From Microbacterium terrisoli (lineage in GTDB: Bacteria; Actinomycetota; Actinomycetes; Actinomycetales; Microbacteriaceae): a DNA stretch of 64,000 nt. The notes under the pieces are model-generated. The model made no database searches. It worked only from the letters and a program-made list of their open reading frames with translations, and was not told the DNA's origin. This document shows positions 26,084 to 35,906 of this stretch, one piece after another. The translations under genes were made by a program, and so were the position numbers. The stretch spans positions 682,001-746,000 of the forward strand of contig NZ_CP133019.1 of assembly GCF_030866805.1 (NCBI RefSeq), in the 5' to 3' direction. Position 1 is the stretch's first letter. Every line of letters begins with the position of its first letter.

Positions 26084-26980
26084 TCAGCCCTTGACGGCTC
26101 CGCCCAGCAGGCCCGCCACGAATTGCTTCTGGAAGACCAGGAAGAGGAGGAACAGCGGCAGCGTGGCCAGGAGAGATCCGAGCATGAGACCTGAGTAGTC
26201 CACGCGACTCAGTCCGATCATGGTGTTCAGCGCGACCGGAATCGTGTATTTGTCTTCACTGTTGAGCATGAGCAGCGGCCAGATGAACGAGTTCCACTGA
26301 CTGATGAACGTGTAGATGATCAGGGCGGCGATCTGCGGTCGGGCCACCGGCAGCACGATGCGGTAGAACGTGCGCAGCTCGGACGCACCGTCGATGCGCG
26401 CCGCCTCGATCAGCGTCGCCGGAAAGTCGAGGAAGCCTTGCCGCATCAAGAAGATGCCGAACGCATTCGCCAGGAACGGGATGATGAGAGCCTGGAAAGA
26501 GTCGATCCACCCCGCGCTGGCCATCATCTGGAACAGCGGCACCAGAAGCACCTGCATCGGAATCATCATCGTGACGAGGACGACCCCCATCAGTACGCCG
26601 CGACCGCGGAACCGATAGTTGGCCAGGCCGTAGCCGCACATGACGCTGATGATCGAGCTGAACACGGTGTAGAGCACGGCGACCAGGATGCTGTTGAGCA
26701 TGACCTGGCCGAAGCCGACCGACTCCTGTAGACGCCCGAGGTTCTGCCAGAACTCGCCGCCGGGCAGCAGCGGCAGTGGTGAGACGAACAGATCGCTGGT
26801 GGTGTGCGTCGAGGCGATCACCATCCACGCGAACGGGAGCAGCGCCAGGACGCTCGCGACGAGCAGCACGAGATACACCGGGCTGCGCAGCACGATCCGG
26901 CGCAGCAGCGGCTCTCTGCGTGCGCGGGAAGGGATGCCGCGCCTGCGCGCTTGGCCTGTGACGACGAGTTCGGTGGTCAT
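26084..26980 (-). CDS. Carbohydrate ABC transporter permease (CUT1, MalG-like)
   Basis: A 298-residue permease. Segments include VYLVLLVASVLALLPFAWMV at the N-terminus and LPLFLLFLVFQKQFVAGLLG at the C-terminus; the EAA loop is LIEAARIDGASELRTFYRIV. Start ATG 26980 is nested at the stop of the preceding permease (ATGA). Last gene of the second importer operon. Confidence 0.92.
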   Translation of the reverse strand: MTTELVVTGQARRRGIPSRARREPLLRRIVLRSPVYLVLLVASVLALLPFAWMVIASTHTTSDLFVSPLPLLPGGEFWQNLGRLQESVGFGQVMLNSILVAVLYTVFSSIISVMCGYGLANYRFRGRGVLMGVVLVTMMIPMQVLLVPLFQMMASAGWIDSFQALIIPFLANAFGIFLMRQGFLDFPATLIEAARIDGASELRTFYRIVLPVARPQIAALIIYTFISQWNSFIWPLLMLNSEDKYTIPVALNTMIGLSRVDYSGLMLGSLLATLPLFLLFLVFQKQFVAGLLGGAVKG

Positions 26981-27924
26981 GGCTTCTCCCGGAGGATGCG
27001 GAACTGGATGACGGCGATGATCGCGGTGAGGATCACCAGCATCCAGGCGATGGCGTCCGCATACCCGAAGTCGAACTGCTGGAACCCGACCTTGTACAGG
27101 TAGAGCACCGGAGTCAGCGTCGCGTTGTTCGGCCCTCCGCCGGTGAGGATGAAGTTCTCGTCGAACAGCTGCAGGGCGCCGATCGTGGACGTCACGATCG
27201 TGAAGATCAGCACGGGCCGCAGCTGCGGCACGACGACGTGCCAGAACGTCTGCCACCGGCCGGCGCCGTCGATGCGAGCCGCCTCGTACAGCTCGGGCGG
27301 GATCGCCTGCAACCCGGCGAGGATGATGACCATGTTGTAGCCGGTCCAGCGCCAGGTGATCGAGGCGATCACCGCGACCCGTGCCCACCACTCGTTATTC
27401 AGCCAGTCGATGGGACCGGCACCGAAGACGCCGAGAATCTGGTTCAGCGCACCGCCGTCGGTGGTCATCATGACGCGGAAGACCACCGAGTATGCGACCA
27501 GGGTGGTGATCGCCGGTAGGAATGTGATCAGCCGGAACCCCGAGCGGAAGCGCACCCATGCCTGATTGAGCAGGTAGGCGAGCCCGACCGCGAGCGCGAT
27601 CATGATCGGCACCTGGATCACCAGGATCAGCAGGGCGGTGCCCAGGCTCTTGAGCACCAGCGGATCGCGGAACAGACGCAGATACTGATCCAGGCCGACG
27701 AAGGTCGATTCTCCGCCCTTCGTGCTGAAGAAGCTCTGCAGCAGCGAAGTGGCCAACGGATAGGCGAAGAAGACGACCAGCAGCACGGCCGCAGGCAGGG
27801 CGAACCACATCCCTGGGCGTTGCAGCCGACCGGCCAGCCGTCCGCCCGAACGGCGGCTGCCGGGACGCGGATACCCGGGAGCACGGCGGGTGCCGCGCTC
27901 CCGGGTGAGCAGCGATGCGGTCAT
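26977..27924 (-). CDS. Carbohydrate ABC transporter permease (CUT1, MalF-like)
   Basis: A 315-residue permease with a basic cytoplasmic N-terminus (SRRSGGRLAGRLQRPGMWFA) and first membrane segment ALPAAVLLVVFFAYPLATSL. The EAA loop is LYEAARIDGAGRWQTFWHVV. ATG 27924 overlaps the binding-protein stop. Forms the importer with 26084-26980 and 27921-29237. Confidence 0.92.
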   Translation of the reverse strand: MTASLLTRERGTRRAPGYPRPGSRRSGGRLAGRLQRPGMWFALPAAVLLVVFFAYPLATSLLQSFFSTKGGESTFVGLDQYLRLFRDPLVLKSLGTALLILVIQVPIMIALAVGLAYLLNQAWVRFRSGFRLITFLPAITTLVAYSVVFRVMMTTDGGALNQILGVFGAGPIDWLNNEWWARVAVIASITWRWTGYNMVIILAGLQAIPPELYEAARIDGAGRWQTFWHVVVPQLRPVLIFTIVTSTIGALQLFDENFILTGGGPNNATLTPVLYLYKVGFQQFDFGYADAIAWMLVILTAIIAVIQFRILREKP

Positions 27925-29237
27925 GAGCCTGCGATCTTCCGGCCCGTGGCCGTCGCGATCTGCTGGGCCGCGTCATCCAGCGCCTTCTGGGGGTCGGTGG
28001 TGCCGAGAACCGCGGCGCCGACGGCGTTGGTGATCGCGTCGCTGGCCGCCGACTGGTCGCTGGTGAAGGTGATCGAGGGGATCTTCGGGGTAAGCTCGGC
28101 GAACGTCTGGTAGACCTTCTGGCCGCCGAAGTACGGGTCGGCCTGCTGGAAGAAGTCCGAATGCAGTGCCGGCAGATAGGCCGGGAACAGCCCCTCCTTC
28201 TGCATCATCGACGCCTGGTTGGTCTTGTCTGCCAGCACATACTTCATGAAGTCGGCTGCCAGCTGCGGGTTCTTCGCCTGTGTGGGGATGGCCAGACCCG
28301 ACCCGCCGTTGTTCGAGGTGGGGGCGCTCTGATCGTCGAATACCGGCAGGTCGCGCACGGCGTACTTGCCGCTGAGCTCTTTCGCTTCGCCCTCGAGCGT
28401 GCCGATCCACCACACCGCTTCGGGGGTGACCGCCGAGTCGCCGTCCTTGGCACTGGTCACGCTCGCGTCCCAACCCTTGGCGTTCTTGATCAGGCCCTTC
28501 TGATTCATCGTCTTCAGCAGCGTCATCACCTGCGCCGCGGCCGGCGTGTTGACGGTGATCTCACCCTTGTCGTTGAAGTAGCCATGACCCTGCTGCTGCA
28601 GCATCATGCCGAACGGACCGCCCGCCGACAGGTCGGCCGTCAGCAGCGTCTTGCCGAGCTTGGCCTTGATGGTCTCGCCGGCCGTGACCAGGTCATCCCA
28701 GGTCTTGATGCTGGTCGGATCGATGCCGGCGTCCTTGAAGTAGTCGGTGCGGTAGAACAGGCCCACCGTCCCCGAGTCCCACGGCGCCATCCGCAGCTGG
28801 CCGTCCTTGTCCGTGCCGGCGGCCCATTTGAACGGGTCGAAGTCGGCCTTCTCGGCTCCGAGCACGGGCGTGAGGTCGGCGAAGCCCTTGGGGAACTGGG
28901 TGATGTACCCCTGGTCATGATCGGTCTCGAGCGTGATCATGTCAGGCAGCCCAGTACCCGCCTGCAGCCCCACCGAGATCTTGTCGTACGCGTTGTCGTA
29001 CCCGATGTCGACCACGTCGATGGTGGTGTCCTCGTGCGCCGACTCGTACTCCTTGGCCAGCCGTTTCAAGGCGGTCGCCGCAACGTCCCACGACCAGATC
29101 GTGATCTTGCCCGTCGCCCGGCCGTCGGACGTGAGCGTGTGTGTCGTGCCTGCTGCGGTGCCGCCGAACGCGCAACCGGTGAGCGCGAGTGCTCCGGCGG
29201 CGACGATCGCTGCGAACGTGAGTCCGTGCGTTCTCAT
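27921..29237 (-). CDS. Extracellular sugar-binding lipoprotein (second ABC importer)
   Basis: A 438-residue solute-binding lipoprotein. The signal peptide MRTHGLTFAAIVAAGALALT precedes the lipobox Cys (LTGCAFGG). The mature part shows KITIWSWDVAATALKRLAKE, GTGLPDMITLETDHDQGYI and WDSGTVGLFYRTDYFKDAGI. Start ATG 29237 has GGAGG 5 bases upstream. It is not closely similar to the receptor at 24604, so the two importers probably bind different oligosaccharides under one regulator. Confidence 0.92.
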   Translation of the reverse strand: MRTHGLTFAAIVAAGALALTGCAFGGTAAGTTHTLTSDGRATGKITIWSWDVAATALKRLAKEYESAHEDTTIDVVDIGYDNAYDKISVGLQAGTGLPDMITLETDHDQGYITQFPKGFADLTPVLGAEKADFDPFKWAAGTDKDGQLRMAPWDSGTVGLFYRTDYFKDAGIDPTSIKTWDDLVTAGETIKAKLGKTLLTADLSAGGPFGMMLQQQGHGYFNDKGEITVNTPAAAQVMTLLKTMNQKGLIKNAKGWDASVTSAKDGDSAVTPEAVWWIGTLEGEAKELSGKYAVRDLPVFDDQSAPTSNNGGSGLAIPTQAKNPQLAADFMKYVLADKTNQASMMQKEGLFPAYLPALHSDFFQQADPYFGGQKVYQTFAELTPKIPSITFTSDQSAASDAITNAVGAAVLGTTDPQKALDDAAQQIATATGRKIAGS

Positions 29238-29273
29238 CCTGACCTCCATGTCATGGGCTCGGCAGCGCATGCC

Positions 29274-29293
29274 GAATACTGAATACAGTACAC
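29274..29293. promoter_or_regulatory. Putative GntR operator before the second sugar-binding protein
   Basis: GAATACTGAATACAGTACAC, containing TACTG/CAGTA arms, 37 bases upstream of the start at 29237. It is a diverged relative of the 16-mer at 20302 and 25952, sharing the GAATACTGA stretch. Confidence 0.5.
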
Positions 29294-29350
29294 AGCATGA
29301 TGGAACGGGACAAGGTTCAGCCGCGTGCGAGGGCCGCGGCATCCACCCGC

Positions 29351-29356
29351 TACGAT
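29351..29356 (+). promoter_or_regulatory. -10 hexamer of coaA (leaderless)
   Basis: TACGAT ending 8 bases before ATG 29365; no Shine-Dalgarno sequence is present. The spacing puts the transcription start at or next to the start codon. Confidence 0.55.
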
Positions 29357-29364
29357 GATCCGCG

Positions 29365-30324
29365 ATGCCCGCTGAATCCGTGACCGACGTCGGCCCTGCC
29401 GTGCCGCAGCTCTATCGTGAGATCCCTCGCGACGAGTGGGCGCGCCTTGCGGCGGACATGCCGCAGCCGCTGACCGAGACCGAGGTCGTGCAGATCCGCG
29501 GGCTCGGCGACCGTCTCGACCTGAACGAGGTGCGCGATGTGTACCTGCCGCTCAGCCGCCTGCTGAGCCTGTACGCGCTGGCCACGCGGCGCCTCGGCGG
29601 AGACACCGCGACGTTCCTGCACGAACGCGACGACCCCACCACGCCGTTCGTCGTGGGCGTGGCGGGCTCGGTCGCCGTGGGCAAGTCGACGATCGCGCGC
29701 CTGCTGCGCGAGCTGATGAGCCGATGGTCCGACACTCCGCGGGTCGAGCTGATCACCACCGATGGCTTCCTGTATCCGAACGCCGAGCTCGAACGCCGCG
29801 GTCTCATGGACCGCAAGGGCTTTCCGGAGTCGTACGACCGTCGCGCGCTGGTCGACTTCCTCATGCAGATCAAGAGCGGCGCGGCCGAGGCGCAGGCTCC
29901 GTACTACTCGCACATGCGGTACGACATCGTCTCGGATGCGAAGGTCACCGTCCGTCGCCCCGACGTGCTCATCGTCGAGGGCCTGAACGTGCTGCAGCCG
30001 CCGCCCACGCCGAACGACGTCGCTGTCTCGGACCTGTTCGACTTCTCCATCTACGTCGACGCGGATGCCGCGCACATCGAACGCTGGTACGTCGACCGGT
30101 TCCTGGCCCTGCGGCACAGTGCGTTCAGCAACCCGAACTCGTTCTTCAAGGTGTTCGCCGACCTCAGCGACGACCAGGCCGTCGCGCGCGCGCTCGGATT
30201 CTGGAACGACATCAACCTGCCCAACCTCGAAGAGAACGTGCTGCCCACGCGCCACCGTGCATCGCTCGTGCTGCGCAAGGGCCCCAACCACGCCGTCGAA
30301 CGCGTGCTGCTGCGCAAGCTGTGA
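29365..30324 (+). CDS. coaA: Type I pantothenate kinase
   Basis: A 319-residue cytoplasmic kinase that phosphorylates pantothenate in the first step of CoA synthesis. The P-loop is GSVAVGKST (about 101-109), followed by LITTDGFLYPNAELERRGLM, a segment starting KGFPESYDRRALVDF, and YYSHMRYDIV. Length matches bacterial type I CoaA. It appears to be leaderless. Upstream gene is divergent; the next gene starts 9 bases after its stop. Confidence 0.95.
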   Translation: MPAESVTDVGPAVPQLYREIPRDEWARLAADMPQPLTETEVVQIRGLGDRLDLNEVRDVYLPLSRLLSLYALATRRLGGDTATFLHERDDPTTPFVVGVAGSVAVGKSTIARLLRELMSRWSDTPRVELITTDGFLYPNAELERRGLMDRKGFPESYDRRALVDFLMQIKSGAAEAQAPYYSHMRYDIVSDAKVTVRRPDVLIVEGLNVLQPPPTPNDVAVSDLFDFSIYVDADAAHIERWYVDRFLALRHSAFSNPNSFFKVFADLSDDQAVARALGFWNDINLPNLEENVLPTRHRASLVLRKGPNHAVERVLLRKL

Positions 30325-30333
30325 GCCGGTGAG

Positions 30334-31503
30334 ATGACCGAGTCGATCGACGTGCAGGCGCTGGGCACCCGGGTGCGGCTGCGATTCGCCCCGGGCGCCA
30401 CGGCCGAGTGGATCGGGCGTGTGCGCGGCGCGTGGAGCGGCTGCGGCATCCCGGGTTCTGATGAGGCGGATGCCACGCCGGACCGCACCGTGGAGGTTCC
30501 CGCCGACGGCGACCCGGAGTGGGTGCTGGAGAGTCTGTCGGTGCGGGTCACGCTGCAGGCGCTCGATCATCAGCGAGGGCGGATGCTGCTGTTCCACGCT
30601 GCGGGGATCGCGCTGGACGACGGCCGCGTGATCGCGTTCGTCGGGCCGTCGGGCCGTGGCAAGACGACCCTCAGCCGCATCCTCGGCCGGCACTACGCCT
30701 ACGTGTCCGATGAGAGCGTCGCCGTCGACGCGCACCTGAGCGTGCTGCCCTATCGCAAGCCGCTGTCGGTCGTGCGGGCCGGGCGGCCCAAAGAGCAGGT
30801 CTCACCCGAGCAGGCCGGACTGCGCGACTTGCCGGATGCCGCGCTGCGGCTGGCCGCGGTCGTGTTCCTGGATCGTCGCGACGAGCCGTGCGACCCGACC
30901 GTGGAACCCCTGCCGTTCACCGAAGTCGTGCGCGAGATCATTCCGCAGATGAGCTTTCTGCGTGAGCTGCCCCGACCGCTGCACGCCCTCGCGCAGCTCG
31001 GCGAGCAGGTCGGTGGATTCCGGCGCCTGCGCTACTCGCGCGTCGAGGATCTCGTGGGCATCGTCGACGATGTGATCAGCGGGTCGGATGCTGCGATGAC
31101 GTGGCGCTCCGTCTCGGTCGGGCCGGGCGCCCGGACGGATGCGGCTGCGCTGGATGCGGGGCCGGACGTGGGGCCGGATGCGGGGCCGGCTGCCGGGCCG
31201 GCGACGCCGGATGCGGGGCCGGATGCGGGGCCGGATGCCGCGGCCGCCCGCATCGGCCCGGACGTGATCGACGTGATCGAGGTCGATGGCGGCCTGGCGG
31301 TGTTCAGCGGGGGCACGATCCGGGTGCTGGAGGGCATCGCCCCCGTGCTGTGGGAGTCGGCTGTCGCGGGCCGCACCAGCGACGAGATCGTGGCCGATGT
31401 GGTCGCGCGCCACGGCGCGCCGCCCGACGCCGACCCGCGCGCCCTCGTCGACGCTGCTCTGGCGGAGCTTGTCGACGCCGGCGTGCTGTCGCCGAATCCC
31501 TAG
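30334..31503 (+). CDS. HPr-kinase-like / PqqD-domain fusion protein
   Basis: A 389-residue protein in two parts. Residues about 65-255 look like an HPr-kinase/phosphorylase-type NTPase: P-loop GPSGRGKTTLSRILG (104-112), then YVSDESVAVDAHL. Residues about 308-389 match a PqqD-like domain: DVIEVDGGLAVFSGGTIRVL, then LWESAVAGRTSDEIVADVVA. Between them, residues 272-304 are a degenerate Gly-Pro-Asp-Ala linker. PqqD domains bind leader peptides of ribosomally made peptides and HPrK-like kinases modify lasso peptides, but no precursor, radical SAM or cyclase gene is nearby. Role unknown. Confidence 0.75.
   Translation: MTESIDVQALGTRVRLRFAPGATAEWIGRVRGAWSGCGIPGSDEADATPDRTVEVPADGDPEWVLESLSVRVTLQALDHQRGRMLLFHAAGIALDDGRVIAFVGPSGRGKTTLSRILGRHYAYVSDESVAVDAHLSVLPYRKPLSVVRAGRPKEQVSPEQAGLRDLPDAALRLAAVVFLDRRDEPCDPTVEPLPFTEVVREIIPQMSFLRELPRPLHALAQLGEQVGGFRRLRYSRVEDLVGIVDDVISGSDAAMTWRSVSVGPGARTDAAALDAGPDVGPDAGPAAGPATPDAGPDAGPDAAAARIGPDVIDVIEVDGGLAVFSGGTIRVLEGIAPVLWESAVAGRTSDEIVADVVARHGAPPDADPRALVDAALAELVDAGVLSPNP
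31147..31245. repeat. Degenerate GC-rich repeats encoding the DAGP linker
   Basis: About seven imperfect copies of a 12-base unit close to GATGCGGGGCCG, in frame, encoding a DAGPDVGPDAGP-type linker between the kinase-like and PqqD-like domains. Likely length-variable by slippage. Confidence 0.8.
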
Positions 31504-31550
31504 GGACTCGGCGAGTCAATACGCCCTGGGGCATGGATTCGCCGAGTCCC
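31503..31550. terminator. Hairpin after the HPrK-PqqD gene
   Basis: 15-base arms GGGACTCGGCGAGTC (31503-31517) and GATTCGCCGAGTCCC (31536-31550) pair with one G-T, starting at the stop codon. There is no T tract; it is probably a terminator separating the gene from glmS. Confidence 0.5.
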
Positions 31551-31634
31551 TATGGATTCGCGGCCAGACGCGCGGCGCGTGCGCGGGGCTCGTATCCCGC
31601 GCAAATGTAAGGCCTCCTTGCAATCACCTGTTCG

Positions 31635-31640
31635 TACCAT
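31635..31640 (+). promoter_or_regulatory. -10-like hexamer of glmS (leaderless)
   Basis: TACCAT, 7 bases before ATG 31648, with no ribosome-binding sequence. The 144-base upstream gap is too short and shows no sign of a glmS ribozyme. Confidence 0.45.
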
Positions 31641-31647
31641 TGACGGC

Positions 31648-33501
<1,854 letters not shown>

Positions 33502-33526
33502 CTCGCCCCTCGTCTCTTTCGTGTCG

Positions 33527-33559
33527 AAATCATGTGCTTTCGACGCGGGCACATGATTT
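33527..33559. terminator. Nested inverted repeats after glmS
   Basis: AAATCATGTGC (33527-33537) and GCACATGATTT (33549-33559) pair perfectly around an 11-base loop, followed by one more T. An alternative hairpin uses GTCGAAA (33523-33529) and TTTCGAC. A third related piece, GCATGTGATTTTGCG, lies about 40 bases further on. Probable glmS terminator. Confidence 0.5.
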
Positions 33560-33674
33560 TGGCGCAGGGTTGATGTGCGCTGGTCGACTGCATGTGATTT
33601 TGCGAGGGGAGTTGCGCGGGATCGCTCGCGATAAAGTCGAGGATGCTGCAAATCGCGCTGCGAGGGGAGTCCGG

Positions 33675-34082
33675 ATGATCGTGGGCACCGGCGTCGACCT
33701 GGTCGACGTCCCGCGATTCGCGCGCACCATCGCACGCACGCCCCGACTGCTCACGCGCCTGTTCGCGCCCGGGGAGCGCCCGCTCGCCGCTCGCTCGCTG
33801 GCCGCCCGCTACGCCGCGAAAGAAGCGCTGATCAAGGCGCTCGGCAGTTCTGACGGGGTGCACTGGGCAGAGATCGAAATCGTCTTGGATGCCGAGGGCA
33901 AACCGGGCTTCGCCCTGAGCGGGACGACGGCCGATGTGGTCTCGGCGAGAGGGATCGGCATCCTGCATCTGACGATGTCGCACGACGCGGGACTGGCGAT
34001 CGCGTATGTGGTCGCGGAGGCGGCTGAGGTCGGGGCCGCCGCGGCCGCAGCCGCCGCCGGGACCGAAGGGCCGCGCGCATGA
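33675..34082 (+). CDS. acpS: Holo-[acyl-carrier-protein] synthase
   Basis: A 135-residue phosphopantetheinyl transferase moving the CoA arm to acyl carrier protein. Motifs: MIVGTGVDLVDVPRFARTI (first metal Asp), SLAARYAAKEALIKALG (Glu/Lys of the active site) and ILHLTMSHDAGLAIAYVVAE. The C-terminal 20 residues are an Ala-rich extension. Start ATG 33675 is preceded by GAGGGGAG. The stop overlaps alr by four bases. Confidence 0.93.
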   Translation: MIVGTGVDLVDVPRFARTIARTPRLLTRLFAPGERPLAARSLAARYAAKEALIKALGSSDGVHWAEIEIVLDAEGKPGFALSGTTADVVSARGIGILHLTMSHDAGLAIAYVVAEAAEVGAAAAAAAAGTEGPRA

Positions 34083-35203
34083 GCCGGCTCGCACCCGGGG
34101 TGCTGCGCGAAGCGCTGATCGACACGGCCGCGATCGCCGACAACGTCCGGCAGCTGCGGCGGCTGACCGGGGTCGAGATCATCGCGGTCGTCAAGGCCGA
34201 CGCCTACGGCCACGGCGCCGTGCGCTCTGCGGCTGCCGCCCTCCGCGGGGGAGCGGCCCGACTGGGGGTCACCGATGTCGCCGAGGCGCTGCAGCTGCGG
34301 CGCGGCGGCATCGACGCGCCGATCCTGGCGTGGCTGCACGCGCCGGGCACCTCGTTCGACGAGGCGGCCGCATTCGGTGTCGAACTCGGCATCTCGAGCA
34401 TGGATCAGCTGCAGCGCGCGGGGGCTGCGGCATCCGCCGACCGACCCGTCTGGGTGCACCTGAAGCTCGAGACGGGCCTGGGCCGCAACGGCATCGCGCC
34501 CGCAGACGCCGGTGCGGTCTTCGCCGAAGCGGCGCGGCTCGAGCGCATCGGCCGCCTGCGCGTGGTCGGGATCTTCAGCCACCTCTCCAACGCCTCGCAC
34601 GACGACGACCTGGCCGCACTCGCGCGGTTCCATGAGGGGCTGTCGGCCGCGGCGGCTGCGGGCCTGCAGCCGCAGGTGCGGCACATCGCCGCGACGGCGG
34701 CGGCGATCGACCTGCCGCAGACGCGGCTGGACAGTGTGCGGCTGGGCATCGGCATCTACGGCCTGTCGCCGTTCGAGGACCGCACGTCGGCAGATCTCGG
34801 ATTGCGCCCCGCGATGACCCTGCGCGCGGCGGTCGCTGCCGTGCGACGCGTGCCGGCAGGACAGGGCGTCTCGTATGGCTACACCTACCGCTGCGAACGC
34901 GACACCACGCTCGCGCTGGTGCCGATCGGGTACGCCGACGGCATCCCGCGGCAGGCTTCCAACGCCGGGCCCGTCCTGATCGGCGGGCAGCGGTTGCGTG
35001 TGGCAGGCCGCATCGCGATGGACCAGTTCGTGGTCGATGTCGGCGATGCCCCCGTCGCGGTCGGCGACGAGGCGATCATCTTCGGCGATGCCACCCTCGG
35101 CGCTCCTGCCGTCGAGGAGTGGGCGGATGCGGCATCCACCATCAATTACGAGATCGTGTCGCGCATCGGCCCGCGCGTGCCGCGCCGTGAGGTCGTCGAG
35201 TGA
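34079..35203 (+). CDS. alr: Alanine racemase
   Basis: A 374-residue PLP enzyme supplying D-alanine for the cell wall. The PLP lysine is Lys39 in AVVKADAYGHGA; the second catalytic base is the Tyr in VSYGYTYRCE near residue 265; LVPIGYADGIPRQASN and GRIAMDQFVVDVGD are the C-terminal-domain motifs. Translationally coupled to acpS (ATGA). Confidence 0.96.
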   Translation: MSRLAPGVLREALIDTAAIADNVRQLRRLTGVEIIAVVKADAYGHGAVRSAAAALRGGAARLGVTDVAEALQLRRGGIDAPILAWLHAPGTSFDEAAAFGVELGISSMDQLQRAGAAASADRPVWVHLKLETGLGRNGIAPADAGAVFAEAARLERIGRLRVVGIFSHLSNASHDDDLAALARFHEGLSAAAAAGLQPQVRHIAATAAAIDLPQTRLDSVRLGIGIYGLSPFEDRTSADLGLRPAMTLRAAVAAVRRVPAGQGVSYGYTYRCERDTTLALVPIGYADGIPRQASNAGPVLIGGQRLRVAGRIAMDQFVVDVGDAPVAVGDEAIIFGDATLGAPAVEEWADAASTINYEIVSRIGPRVPRREVVE

Positions 35204-35291
35204 GCCGGCCGGCGCCACTGGTCGGGCGCAACCTCGGAGATCCGGGCCGCCGCGCCGCGGTCGAGGGGGATACCGGGAGCGGTGTGCGCGG

Positions 35292-35813
35292 ATGTCCGCA
35301 GGTCTGCACGGAGACGCCGGCGTGAGCGGCCTGGACGCACTGATCGGGCGGCGCGAGATCGCCACCTCCGACGACATGCAGCAGCTCGGGCAGCAGATGG
35401 GCAGGATGCTGCGCCCTGGCGATCTGGTCGTGCTGACCGGCCCCTTGGGGGCGGGCAAGACCACCCTCACCCGCGGCATCGGCGAGGCTCTGGGCGTGCG
35501 CGGACCCGTGCAGAGCCCGACGTTCGTGATCGCCCGCACGCATCCGTCGTTGGTCGAGGGCCCACCGCTCGTGCACGTCGATGCGTACCGCCTGGGATCG
35601 TCCGCCGAGCTGGACGACCTCGACCTCGATCTGGACGGCTCTGTCGTCGTGGTCGAATGGGGCCGGGGCATGGCGGACGAGCTCGCAGACGTGTGGTGGG
35701 ACGTCGAGATCGAGCGACCGGTGGGCAGGGCCGATGTCGCCGGTGGGCTGACAGACGATGAACTGGATGCCGATGCCCCGCGTGTGGTGACCGTCACACG
35801 CGTGGCCCGCTGA
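35292..35813 (+). CDS. tsaE: tRNA t6A synthesis ATPase TsaE
   Basis: A 173-residue ATPase of the t6A37 tRNA modification complex (with TsaB and TsaD below). The P-loop is LTGPLGAGKTTLTRGIGEAL, followed by VQSPTFVIARTH (switch), VHVDAYRLG (Walker-B-like) and VVVEWGRGMADEL. Start uncertain: ATG 35292 is taken; GTG 35322, with GGAG 8 bases upstream, is equally plausible and gives 163 residues. The stop codon falls within a 23-base tandem repeat. Confidence 0.92.
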   Translation: MSAGLHGDAGVSGLDALIGRREIATSDDMQQLGQQMGRMLRPGDLVVLTGPLGAGKTTLTRGIGEALGVRGPVQSPTFVIARTHPSLVEGPPLVHVDAYRLGSSAELDDLDLDLDGSVVVVEWGRGMADELADVWWDVEIERPVGRADVAGGLTDDELDADAPRVVTVTRVAR

Positions 35814-35849
35814 CGAGCGCGGCGCCGGCCCGCTGACGAGCGCGGCGCC
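35804..35849. repeat. 23-bp tandem repeat spanning the tsaE stop
   Basis: Two perfect consecutive 23-base units (35804-35826 and 35827-35849, each beginning GGCCCGCTGACGAGCG), followed by a partial third copy. The first includes the last codons and TGA of tsaE, so each unit repeats the stop. A recent slippage duplication is likely. Confidence 0.9.
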
Positions 35850-35893
35850 GACCCGCTGATCGTGCGTACAGCCGGGCGTGCGCGGCGCCCGGC

Positions 35894-35899
35894 TACGCT
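35894..35899 (+). promoter_or_regulatory. -10 hexamer of tsaB (leaderless)
   Basis: TACGCT, 7 bases before ATG 35907, in the tsaE-tsaB gap; no ribosome-binding sequence. Suggests an internal promoter for tsaB-rimI-tsaD. Confidence 0.5.
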
Positions 35900-35906
35900 G
35901 GAATCC

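Noticed and set aside
31504..31647. glmS ribozyme/riboswitch
   Set aside because: The gap is 144 bases, contains a simple hairpin at the preceding stop, and a -10 hexamer lies 7 bases before the glmS start, leaving no room for a ribozyme leader.
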